This document shows, one piece after another, positions 25,895-33,710 of a stretch of DNA of 64,000 nt (position 1 is the first letter of the stretch; each line of letters opens with the position of its first letter). The notes under the pieces are model-generated. The model ran no database searches, was not told the origin of the DNA, and was given only the letters and a program-made list of their open reading frames with translations. The position numbers were made by a program, and so were the translations under genes. The DNA comes from Streptomyces sp. HPF1205 (GTDB taxonomy: Bacteria > Actinomycetota > Actinomycetes > Streptomycetales > Streptomycetaceae): the NCBI RefSeq assembly GCF_020400825.1, contig NZ_JAINVH010000005.1:124001-188000 (forward strand), read 5' to 3'.

Positions 25895-28353
25895 GCACCC
25901 CTGGCGGCGCCATGAGCACCCCCGGCGCGTTCCTCGCCCTGCGCCCCAGAGTGCGGCCCGACCTCGTGGTCACCCCGCGCCTGATGCGAGGTCCCACCCC
26001 CGTCCACCTCATCAGGCACCCCGCCACCGGCGCCCGCATGGAAGTCGGCGCCAAGGAGCACTTCCTGATCACCCGGCTGGACGGGACCCGCTCCCTGGCC
26101 GACCTCGGCACCCAGTACGCGGCCGCCTTCGGCTCCCGTCTGGGCGAAGCCCAATGGCAGCAATTGCTGCGGCTGCTGTCGGTACGGGGGCTGCTGGCGG
26201 GCGGACCCGAACCCGCCGCCATGGAGCCGGCCGGCGATCGGCGACCCGGTGCCAAAGGCGGCGGATGGCTGTCCGGGCGCACCCGCATGGTGGCGGACGC
26301 CCCCGCCCTCATGGACCGGCTGCACGCGGCCACCGCGTTCGCCCGCCACAAGGCGGTGGCCGCCGCCCTTGCGGCGCTGTGCGCGGCGCTGCTGGCGGCG
26401 GAGGGTGTGCGGTTCGGGGAACTTGCCGACGACACCCGGAGGTTGTGGCACGAGCCCGTCACGCTGTGCGCCGCGGGCGTCGTGCTGTGGGTCAGTCTCG
26501 GGCTGCACGAACTGGCCCATGGCCTGGTGGCGCGGACGTACGGGTTGCGGGTCGGCGAGATCGGCCTGCGGCGGTGGGCCGGCGTCATGACGTATCTCTA
26601 CTGCGAGGTGGAGGACGTGCCGTTCCTTGGGCGGCGACGGCGGCAGGTCGCGATCGCGCTGGCGGGCGCGGCGGCGAACCTGGTCTTCCTGCTGCCGTTC
26701 TGGGGCGTGCGGGCGCTGCTGCCGGACTCCGCCCAGGCCGCCCCCTTCTTCGGCGGCCTGATCCTGCCGGGCACGGCCATGGCCCTGTTCAACCTGGTGC
26801 CGCTGCCCCCGCTCGACGGCTACAAGGCGCTCGGCTACGCCCTGGGTACCCTCCGCCTGGCGTCGGAGAGCCGCACGTACACCAAGGTCGTGCTTGCCGC
26901 CGCCGTCCTGCGCCGCCCAGGCGCCGGACGGCGGGCCGCCGCGTACCCCGTCCGCGTCCGCTGGGTGTACGGCGGCTACGCCGTCCTGTGCGCCCTGCTG
27001 GCCGCCGCTGCCCTCGCCGGGGCGGGCCTCGCCGCACGGGCGGCCCTCCCCGGCGGCTGGCGGGCGTTCAGCGCGTTCCTCCCCGTGGCACTTGTGGCGG
27101 TCGCTGCCGTCCTGCGCCTGCTGGGCCTGCGTTTCGCCGCCAAGCGGCCGCAGCCGCCGCCCCGGCCGGTCGCGGACGGCCCGGCCCGCGACGGCGCCCC
27201 GCCCCCGGAGGACGGCCCGGCCCGCACTCCCGAACCCCCCTCGGAGGAGACCCGCTCCATGACCACACCCCACCGGCCGTCGCGGCCGGCCGTCGTGCTC
27301 GACGGCGTGAGCAAGAGATACGGCGAGGTGCGCGCCCTGGAAGGGGTGTCGTTCAGCGTCGGCGAGGGGGAGTTCTTCGGGATCCTCGGGCCGAACGGGG
27401 CCGGGAAGACGACGCTGGTCGAGATCGTGGAGGGCATGCGGCGGGCGGACGCGGGCACGGTCGCCGTGCTGGGCCGGTCGCCCTGGCCGCGCGACCTCGC
27501 GCTGCTGCGCCGTGTCGGCGTCCAGACCCAGGCGTCGGCCTTCTTCACCCGGCTCACCGCGGGGGAGCACCTGGAGACCGTCGCCGCCCTGCACGGCCTG
27601 GGCCGGGCCGCGGCCGGGCGGGCCCTGGAGGAGGTCGGCCTCGGCGACAAGGCGTCCAGCAGGGTGGACGATCTGTCCGGCGGACAGCGGCAGCGGCTCG
27701 CGCTGGCCACCGCCCTGGTGCACGAACCCGAGCTGATCTTCCTGGACGAACCCACGGCCGCCCTCGACCCGGAGGCGCGCCGCTCGCTGTGGGCCGTCCT
27801 CAAAAGGCTGCGCACCCAGGGCCGGACGATCGTCTGCACCACGCACTACCTGGACGAGGCCGAGGCGCTCTGCGACCGGGTGGCGATCATCGCCGGCGGC
27901 AGGCTGGCCGCACTGGACACCCCGGCGGCGCTGGTACGGTCCCTGGCCGCGCCCGCCCGGCTGCTCCTCCCGGCCGGCCGCATGACACCCGAGCAGGCGC
28001 GGGCCGTAGAGGACGTGGACCGGGTGCTGACCGAAGACGGCGACATGGTCATCGAGACCAGGGCCGCCAACCGGGTGCTGGTCGCGCTCGCCGCCTATGT
28101 CGACGTGGCCGAGATCAGGACCCGAACCGCCACCTTGGAGGACGCCTACCTGCGGCTGATCGCACGCGCGGAGGCGGGAACGGACGAGGGAACGGAGCCG
28201 GGAACGGAGCCGGAGGCCGCCGCCAAAGCGCCGGGAGCCGGACCCGCCGCCTCCGCCGCCGCCCCAACCGGACCCGCCGCCGCGGAAGCCACGGGACCCG
28301 CGGCCGGGATGACCTCCGCCACCGCGACCGGGACGGAGCACAGCAGCCGATGA
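25891..28353 (+). CDS. Fusion: winged-helix/RRE-like, M50 site-2 protease and ABC ATPase
   Basis: One uninterrupted 820-residue frame joins three modules. Residues of about 15-105 (VHLIRHPATGARMEVGAKEH, then a LADLGTQYAAAFG helix) look like the PqqD-type N-terminus of peptide zinc metalloproteases. Residues of about 140-430 hold about six membrane spans with HELAH near 206 and NLVPLPPLDGYK near 298-309, the two active-site motifs of M50 proteases. Residues of about 458-760 form an ABC ATPase (Walker A GPNGAGKTT near 499, LSGGQRQRLA near 595, IFLDEP near 615). The ATPase could also be made alone from ATG 27259, which has GGAGGAG about nine bases upstream. The start is duplicated (ATG 25891 and 25912). 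Likely roles are leader removal and export with the next gene. Confidence 0.85.
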   Translation: MSTPGGAMSTPGAFLALRPRVRPDLVVTPRLMRGPTPVHLIRHPATGARMEVGAKEHFLITRLDGTRSLADLGTQYAAAFGSRLGEAQWQQLLRLLSVRGLLAGGPEPAAMEPAGDRRPGAKGGGWLSGRTRMVADAPALMDRLHAATAFARHKAVAAALAALCAALLAAEGVRFGELADDTRRLWHEPVTLCAAGVVLWVSLGLHELAHGLVARTYGLRVGEIGLRRWAGVMTYLYCEVEDVPFLGRRRRQVAIALAGAAANLVFLLPFWGVRALLPDSAQAAPFFGGLILPGTAMALFNLVPLPPLDGYKALGYALGTLRLASESRTYTKVVLAAAVLRRPGAGRRAAAYPVRVRWVYGGYAVLCALLAAAALAGAGLAARAALPGGWRAFSAFLPVALVAVAAVLRLLGLRFAAKRPQPPPRPVADGPARDGAPPPEDGPARTPEPPSEETRSMTTPHRPSRPAVVLDGVSKRYGEVRALEGVSFSVGEGEFFGILGPNGAGKTTLVEIVEGMRRADAGTVAVLGRSPWPRDLALLRRVGVQTQASAFFTRLTAGEHLETVAALHGLGRAAAGRALEEVGLGDKASSRVDDLSGGQRQRLALATALVHEPELIFLDEPTAALDPEARRSLWAVLKRLRTQGRTIVCTTHYLDEAEALCDRVAIIAGGRLAALDTPAALVRSLAAPARLLLPAGRMTPEQARAVEDVDRVLTEDGDMVIETRAANRVLVALAAYVDVAEIRTRTATLEDAYLRLIARAEAGTDEGTEPGTEPEAAAKAPGAGPAASAAAPTGPAAAEATGPAAGMTSATATGTEHSSR

Positions 28354-29105
28354 CCACCGCCTACGGAGCGCTCACCAGGGCCGCGTACCTGGCCTCGGTG
28401 CGCGACCGGACGACCGTCTTCTTCACCTTCGCCTTCCCACTGGTCTTCCTGCTGGTGTTCGGCCTGCTCTTCCGCGGCCAGTCCGTCGACGGCGGCCTGC
28501 CCTACATCAACTACGTGGCGCCCGGCGTACTGTCGTGGGGCGTCGGCAACGCGGCGCTGTTCGGGCCGGCGTTCGCCATGATGCACTGGCGGCGCGACGA
28601 CATCCTGCGGCTGGTGTGGCGCACCCCGACGCCGCTGCCCACCGTCCTGGCCTCGCGGTTCGCCGTCGCCGTGGGGGTGGGGCTGGCCCAGGCGGTGCTG
28701 TTCACGGCGGTCGCGCTGCTGCCGGTGTTCGGGCTGCACCTGCCGGGGACGTGGCCGCTGGCACTGCCGCTGCTCGTCCTGGGCGTCGCGGCCTTCCTCG
28801 CGATGGGGCTGGTCGTGGGCAGCCTCGCCGACACCCCGGAGGCGGTCGCGGCGATCGCCAACTGCGTCATGGTGCCGATGGCGTTCCTGTCCGGCTCCTT
28901 CTACCCGTCCGACCTGCTGCCCGGCTGGATCCGCACCCTGTCGTGGGTGCTGCCGCTGCGCTACCTCGACCACGGCCTCACCGACGTCCTGGCCGGGCGC
29001 CACGACCTCGGCCGGCTCGGCCTGGACTGCCTGGGCCTGGCCGCCTTCACCGCGCTCTTCGGGCTCCTCGCGACCCGGACCTTCCGCTGGAGCAACCGGA
29101 CATGA
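28350..29105 (+). CDS. ABC-2 type transporter permease
   Basis: The 251-residue protein has six membrane segments and the ABC-2 pattern: DRTTVFFTFAFPLVFLLVFG at the first helix, YVAPGVLSWGVGNAALFG at the second, and MVPMAFLSGSFYP plus LPLRYLDHGLTDV towards the end. It starts in an ATGA overlap with the ATPase fusion and would pair with that ATPase to export the mature peptide and give self-protection. No other immunity gene is recognisable in the cluster. Confidence 0.9.
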   Translation: MTTAYGALTRAAYLASVRDRTTVFFTFAFPLVFLLVFGLLFRGQSVDGGLPYINYVAPGVLSWGVGNAALFGPAFAMMHWRRDDILRLVWRTPTPLPTVLASRFAVAVGVGLAQAVLFTAVALLPVFGLHLPGTWPLALPLLVLGVAAFLAMGLVVGSLADTPEAVAAIANCVMVPMAFLSGSFYPSDLLPGWIRTLSWVLPLRYLDHGLTDVLAGRHDLGRLGLDCLGLAAFTALFGLLATRTFRWSNRT

Positions 29106-31069
29106 CGACTCCCGCCCTCACGCAGACGCCGCACCCGCGCCAGGAACGGCCGGCGGCCGGGCCGCTGGACGCCGCCGGGCGCGACCTGGAGGCCCGGCTC
29201 GCCGCCCGGACGGCGGGCAGCGGACTGCCCGCGCCCGCGGTCGCCGTGCTCGGCGGACGCGACCTCCTGCGGCCCGAGGAGGAACCCCTCGCCGCCCGCC
29301 GGGCCGCGGCGGCCGTCCACCTCACCCCTGACGCGGTGCTGATCGGCCCCTGGGGCGGACGGGACCGCGAGGCGGACACGGCCTGCGGCTGCTGCCTGGC
29401 CGTCCGCTGGCAGCGGCTGCGCACCCGCACCGAACGCGAGGCACTGGAGACCGGGCTCGCCGTCACCGCGGCCGGCGCCTGGCCGCTGCTGCCCGACTGG
29501 ACGGTGGACGCGGTCGGGGGGCTCTACGCATGGGCGTTCGGCGGCGGGCCGCGGACTCCCGAGCGCGGCGGCGATCCGGCGGGACCGGCCCTCGTCACCC
29601 GCTACGACCTGGAGACCGGCCACGTCCGCACGGTGCCGCTGCTCGCCGAGCCGCTGTGCGACCGCCACCCCCGCGACCCCGGCGGGACGCCCCCGCCGCG
29701 GCTCGTGCCGCGGCCCAAGCCCGCCGCCGACCGCCACCGGCTGCGCGCCCCGGCCGGATACGCCCTGCCCACCGACGCGCTGGCGAACCCGGTGTGCGGC
29801 GTGCTCGGCGCCGGTACCTGGAACGACGTGACCTCGCCGACCACCGCCCCCGTCGCGGGCAGCGTCTTCATGCGCGGCTACGCCGGGCTCACCGACGTCA
29901 CCTGGAGCGGCCAGGCCAACTCCTTCGCCGCCAGTCGCGACCTGGCCTTCCTGGAGGGGCTGGAACGCTACGCCGGCACCCACAGGCGCGACCGCGAGCC
30001 GCTGATCGTGGAGTCGTACGACACCCTCGGCGACGCGGCGCTCGACCCGCGGACCTGCGGGATGTACGCGGAGGAGACCTACCGCCGGGACCCGGTGCTC
30101 GCGCCCTTCGACCCGTCGCGCCCGATCCCCTGGGTGCGCGGCCACTCGCTGCGCGACGACCGCCCGGTGCTGGTGCCGGCCCGGCTGGCGTACTACAGCG
30201 CCGGCACCCACGCCGACAACTTCGTCTTCGAGTGCTCCAACGGCTGCGCGATCGGGAGCTGCCTGGAGGAGGCGGTGCTGTTCGGCCTGCTCGAACTGGT
30301 CGAGCGCGACGCCTTCCTGCTCGGCTGGTACGGCGACGCGCGGCTCACCGAGATCGACCTGGCCTCCTGCGGCAGCCCGGTGGCGCGCGCGATGACCGAC
30401 CGGGCCGCCCTGTGCGGCTACGACGTCCACGTCTACGACAACCGGATCGACCTGCCCGTCCCGGTCGTCACCGGGCTCGCGGTGCGCCGCGACGGCGGCC
30501 CGGGCACGCTGGCCTTCGCCGCCGGAGCCGCCTTCGACCCGGAGACGGCCGTGGAGTCCGCGGTCTCGGAGATCCTCACCTACCTGCCGCACCTGCCCCG
30601 GCAGGTCGCCGAGCGGCCGGCCGAACTGGCCGCGATGGCCGAGGACTTCACGCTGGTGCGGCGGCTGCCCGACCACGCGGCGCTGTTCGGGCTGCCCCGC
30701 ATGAAGGCCCATGTGCGCGGCTACCTGGAGCCGGCCGCCGTCCGTCCCCTCGCCGAGGTGTACGCGAGCTGGCAGCGGCAGCGGCCGCGCGGCCTGGACC
30801 TGCGGGAGGACGTGCTGTGGCTGCGGGACGTCCTGACCGGGGCCGGTTTCGACGTGATCGTGGTGGACCAGACGACGCCCGAGCAGCGGCGGCTGGGGCT
30901 GCGTACGGTGTGCACCCTCGTCCCCGGGCTGCTGCCGATCGACTTCGGGTGGACCCGGCAGCGGGCGCTGACCATGCCGCGGCTGCGCACGGCCTTCCGG
31001 CGGGCCGGACTGCGGCCCGACGACCTGCGGGAGGAGGAGGTCCGGCGGGTGCCGCACCCCTTCCCGTGA
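29102..31069 (+). CDS. YcaO azoline-forming cyclodehydratase, copy 2
   Basis: This 655-residue paralogue of the first YcaO shares long near-identical blocks, for example FDPSRPIPWVRGHSLRDDRP, GFDVIVVDQTTPEQRRLG and PGLLPIDFGWTRQRA. Catalytic signatures are intact: FLEGLERYAG near 284, NGCAIG near 380 and ERDAFLLGWYG near 401. It ends VPHPFP. The N-terminal Cys pair CGCC near 94 is kept, but the second pair of copy 1 is replaced by CDRH. Two apparently active YcaO enzymes in one cluster may divide work between Cys and Ser/Thr or between core positions. It overlaps the permease stop (ATGA). Confidence 0.9.
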   Translation: MTTPALTQTPHPRQERPAAGPLDAAGRDLEARLAARTAGSGLPAPAVAVLGGRDLLRPEEEPLAARRAAAAVHLTPDAVLIGPWGGRDREADTACGCCLAVRWQRLRTRTEREALETGLAVTAAGAWPLLPDWTVDAVGGLYAWAFGGGPRTPERGGDPAGPALVTRYDLETGHVRTVPLLAEPLCDRHPRDPGGTPPPRLVPRPKPAADRHRLRAPAGYALPTDALANPVCGVLGAGTWNDVTSPTTAPVAGSVFMRGYAGLTDVTWSGQANSFAASRDLAFLEGLERYAGTHRRDREPLIVESYDTLGDAALDPRTCGMYAEETYRRDPVLAPFDPSRPIPWVRGHSLRDDRPVLVPARLAYYSAGTHADNFVFECSNGCAIGSCLEEAVLFGLLELVERDAFLLGWYGDARLTEIDLASCGSPVARAMTDRAALCGYDVHVYDNRIDLPVPVVTGLAVRRDGGPGTLAFAAGAAFDPETAVESAVSEILTYLPHLPRQVAERPAELAAMAEDFTLVRRLPDHAALFGLPRMKAHVRGYLEPAAVRPLAEVYASWQRQRPRGLDLREDVLWLRDVLTGAGFDVIVVDQTTPEQRRLGLRTVCTLVPGLLPIDFGWTRQRALTMPRLRTAFRRAGLRPDDLREEEVRRVPHPFP

Positions 31070-31101
31070 GGGCGCGGATCCCCGCGACGGCCGCGGGCTT
31101 G

Positions 31102-31131
31102 CGTGCGGGCCGCGGGGTCGCGGCCCGCACG
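31102..31131. terminator. Bidirectional hairpin between YcaO copy 2 and the precursor gene
   Basis: CGTGCGGGCCGCG at 31102-31114 pairs perfectly with CGCGGCCCGCACG at 31119-31131 around a GGGT loop: 13 base pairs. It lies between two convergent genes and should end both transcripts. Confidence 0.82.
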
Positions 31132-31176
31132 GCCCGGCTCCTCGCCGGCCGTGCGGACCACGGCACGCGCCGCGAA

Positions 31177-31362
31177 TCAGGCGGTGCAGCTCGTGGTGCT
31201 GGTGGTGCTGGAGCAGGTGCTGGTGGACGAGCAGCTGGTCGAGGAGCCGAGCATGACCTCGCTGGCGTCGGAGTAGTCGGTGATCTCGAAGGTCTCCGAC
31301 TCCAGCTCCAGGATCTCCTGGGCGAGCGAGGCGAGCGGCGCGTCCATCTTGATGTCAGCCAT
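31177..31362 (-). CDS. RiPP precursor peptide with Ser/Thr/Cys-only core
   Basis: The 61-residue peptide has an acidic leader of about 39 residues (ILELESETFEITDYSDASEV near 17-36, then MLG) like those of thiazolylpeptide-type precursors (TIGR03892-like). The presumed core after Gly39 has 22 residues: 10 Ser, 8 Thr, 3 Cys (44, 50, 59) and a final Ala. Every core residue but the last can be cyclised or dehydrated. AAAGGAG lies 8 nt before ATG 31362. It faces the biosynthetic operon and is separated from it by a strong terminator. Its own promoter has SARP-like repeats, so precursor and enzymes can be made at different levels. The exact cleavage point is inferred. Confidence 0.9.
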   Translation of the reverse strand: MADIKMDAPLASLAQEILELESETFEITDYSDASEVMLGSSTSCSSTSTCSSTTSTTSCTA

Positions 31363-31416
31363 GGTGACACTCCTTTGCGACGGCGGGAGCGGTCCCGGCC
31401 CGGGGCCGCCGGACTC

Positions 31417-31473
31417 TTTCTACGCGCGTCCGCTGTCACTTCCGCCTGCCGATCGCTGGCATGTCGCTGTCAC
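31417..31473 (-). promoter_or_regulatory. Precursor promoter with SARP-like repeats
   Basis: Reading the minus strand, GTGACAGCG (31473-31465), ATGCCAGCG (31462-31454) and GTGACAGCG (31439-31431) occur at steps of 11 and 23 bp. The last copy ends exactly 8 nt before TAGAAA (31422-31417), a possible -10. SARP activators are known to bind direct repeats with about 11-bp period, the promoter-proximal one 8 bp from the -10 and replacing a normal -35. No good -35 hexamer is visible. Confidence 0.65.
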
Positions 31474-31517
31474 GCGGCCGGAACCTTCGGCCACAACCGT
31501 TCGGGACGGAGCGCTCC

Positions 31518-32966
31518 TTGACCGGCACCACACCGCAGACATCCGCCACGCCCGCGGCCCCCGGGAGCCCGGGCGCCGCGGCCGTCCCCGCCACCCCTGC
31601 GGCCCCCGCGATTCCCGCGGCTCCCGCGACCCCAGCGGCTCCCGCGACCCCGGCCACGCCCGCGGCCCCCGCGATTCCTGCGGAGGCGGAGGCCCTGCTG
31701 CCGTCCGTCGCCGCGTTCTACCTGGACCTGCACCGGCACCCGGAGCTGTCGGGGCGGGAGGCGCGCACCGCCGCCCGGTTCGCGGGATGGCTCACCGCCG
31801 CCGGTTACGACGTCGAGTCCCGCATCGGCGGCCACGGGGTCGCCGGTGTGCTGCGCAACGGCCCCGGGCCCGTGGTCCTGCTGCGCGCAGAGCTCGACGC
31901 GCTACCGGTCGAGGAGGACACGGGAGCGCCGTACGCGAGCACCGTGCCGGGCGTGATGCACGCCTGCGGGCACGACGCCCACCTGGCGTGCGCGGCCGGG
32001 GCGGCGTCGCTGCTGGCCGGTGCGCGGGAGCGGTGGCGGGGGACGGTGGTGGTCGTCGGGCAGCCCGCCGAGGAGACGCTGAGCGGGGCGGAGGCCATGC
32101 TGGCCGGCGGGCTGTACGAGCGGGTGCCCGTGCCGGACGTCGTACTGGCCCAGCACACCGTGCCGCTGCCCGCCGGAATGGTCGCGCACGCGGACGGGCC
32201 ACTGCTCGCCGCCAGTGCCACGGCGGAGGTCGTCCTGCACGGGCGCGGCGGCCACGCCTCGGCCCCGCACCTCACCGTGGACCCGGTGGTGACCGCCGCG
32301 GCGACCGTCCTGCGCCTGCAGACGGTCGCGTCCCGGGAGACCGCCCCGGGCGAGCCGCTGGTCCTCACCGTGAGCGCGCTCAGGGCGGGCGGCGCCGGCA
32401 ACACCATCCCCGACGCGGCGACCCTGGAGGTCACCGTCCGGGCGTTCTCCGCCAGGGCCGTGGACCGCGCGCTGGCCGCCGTACGCCGGATCGCGCGCGC
32501 CGAGTCCGCCGCCTCGGGCGCGGAACGCGAGCCGGAGGTCCGCGTCCTGTCGCGGTCGGGGGTCACCGTCAACGACCCGGAGGTGACGCAAGCGGTGCGC
32601 CGGGCCCACCAGGAGGCGTTCGGCGCGCCACGGGTGGGCCCCTGGCAGCCGTCGATGGCCACGGAGGACTTCCCGCTGTTCGGCGACGCCGGCGCGGGCG
32701 TGCACGGCGTCACCGGCATACGTACCGGCTACTGGATGCTCGGCTCGGTCGGCCCGCGGCAATGGGCGCGGGCGGGCCGGGGGGAGGGCGACGGAAGGGG
32801 CGCGGGCCGGGAGGAGGGCGACGGGGCGGACCGCCTCCTCGCCGCGCCGCCCGGCAACCACTCCCCGCGTTTCCTGCCCCATGTGCGGCTGACCCTCGGC
32901 ACCGGCGTGACCGCGCTCGCGGTGGCCGCCCGGGCGCACCTCGCGGGCCCGGCGGGGGCCGGTTAG
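31518..32966 (+). CDS. M20 family amidohydrolase/peptidase
   Basis: The protein (482 residues from TTG 31518, 501 from ATG 31461) belongs to the M20D zinc amidohydrolases that cleave N-acyl amino acids or peptides. Motifs are FYLDLHRHPELSGREARTA, LLRAELDALPVEEDTGAPYA, HACGHDAHLA with the metal-binding Asp and His, GQPAEE with the catalytic Glu, and GRGGHASAPH in the dimerisation domain. About 50 residues of Pro/Ala/Thr repeats (PAAPATPAAP) precede the catalytic domain. TTG is preferred because GGAG lies 6 nt upstream, whereas ATG 31461 has none and lies in the precursor promoter. It may tailor the RiPP, but its position just outside the cluster leaves this open. Confidence 0.85.
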   Translation: MTGTTPQTSATPAAPGSPGAAAVPATPAAPAIPAAPATPAAPATPATPAAPAIPAEAEALLPSVAAFYLDLHRHPELSGREARTAARFAGWLTAAGYDVESRIGGHGVAGVLRNGPGPVVLLRAELDALPVEEDTGAPYASTVPGVMHACGHDAHLACAAGAASLLAGARERWRGTVVVVGQPAEETLSGAEAMLAGGLYERVPVPDVVLAQHTVPLPAGMVAHADGPLLAASATAEVVLHGRGGHASAPHLTVDPVVTAAATVLRLQTVASRETAPGEPLVLTVSALRAGGAGNTIPDAATLEVTVRAFSARAVDRALAAVRRIARAESAASGAEREPEVRVLSRSGVTVNDPEVTQAVRRAHQEAFGAPRVGPWQPSMATEDFPLFGDAGAGVHGVTGIRTGYWMLGSVGPRQWARAGRGEGDGRGAGREEGDGADRLLAAPPGNHSPRFLPHVRLTLGTGVTALAVAARAHLAGPAGAG

Positions 32967-33028
32967 GGTCGCCTCGCGGTCGCCCTCCGCGGTGGAGGGC
33001 CGAAGCACGCAGCCACCGTGGGGGCCCG

Positions 33029-33277
33029 ATGAGACTGAAGCTGGAGTTCACGACCGAGCCGTTCGACCTGGACGAGCCGCCGCCGCACGCCCGGGTGGCG
33101 CGGGAACTGGTGGAGGGCACGCTGGAGGCGGTCGACGTCGGGCCCTTCGGCAACACCGCGGAGGGGTCGGCGGACGCCGTGATCGCGGCGGTCGGCGAGC
33201 TGCTGCGGCGCACCCTCGCGGCCGGGGCCACCAGGGTGACCCTTCAGGTCAACGCGCTCGGCGGGGACGCCGAATGA
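33029..33277 (+). CDS. Small protein, possibly MTH1187/thiamine-binding-like
   Basis: The 82-residue protein alternates strands and helices: RLKLEFTTEPF, then HARVARELVEGTLEAVDVGP, FGNTAEGSADAVIAAVGELL and GATRVTLQVNAL. The GNTAEG turn and the final strand recall the MTH1187/YkoF ferredoxin-like family, but the match is weak. It overlaps the next gene by ATGA and so probably works with that DNA-binding-type protein. Function unknown. Confidence 0.7.
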   Translation: MRLKLEFTTEPFDLDEPPPHARVARELVEGTLEAVDVGPFGNTAEGSADAVIAAVGELLRRTLAAGATRVTLQVNALGGDAE

Positions 33278-33663
33278 CCGCCGCCCACCCCTTCGCCGAG
33301 GCCGTCAAGCCGCTGGTGGACGCCATGGGCGCGGAGATGGTGCCGCCCGCCGAGGCCCGGGCCGACGACGTGGTCCTCCAGTGGGAGGGGCGGCCCGTGG
33401 TCGCCGTGCGCCTTCCCCACCTGGCCGACTCCCTGGACCACCTGCTGGCCGACCTCGAACGCCGCCACGGCCCGCTCGCGCGACTCGGCCGCAAGGAGAA
33501 GCAGAACGTGGTGCGCGTCCTGGAGGAGCGCGGCGCCTTCACCGTCCGCCATGGCGTCGAGACCGCCGCGGCCGCCCTCGGCGTCAGCCGCTTCACCGTC
33601 TACAACTACCTCAACCGGGAGAACGCCCAGCGCGCTCAGGACCCGCCGCGCGAGGGCTCCTGA
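33274..33663 (+). CDS. Helix-turn-helix protein (HTH_22/DauR-like C-terminus)
   Basis: The 129-residue protein ends in LGRKEKQNVVRVLEERGAFT followed by VETAAAALGVSRFTVYNYLN, the helix-turn-helix of YheO/DauR-type regulators. The N-terminal 75 residues are not a PAS domain of that family and are unrecognised. It is translationally coupled to the preceding 82-residue protein. Regulation of nearby purine genes is possible but unsupported. Confidence 0.75.
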   Translation: MTAAHPFAEAVKPLVDAMGAEMVPPAEARADDVVLQWEGRPVVAVRLPHLADSLDHLLADLERRHGPLARLGRKEKQNVVRVLEERGAFTVRHGVETAAAALGVSRFTVYNYLNRENAQRAQDPPREGS

Positions 33664-33710
33664 CCGCTCCCGCGCGCCTTTCCGCCTCGCGCGCAGGGCG
33701 GCCCCGCCGC

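Noticed and set aside
26976..27842. Frame opposite the ABC ATPase
   Set aside because: High GC gives long antisense frames; it lacks family motifs and lies entirely over a well-conserved ATPase.
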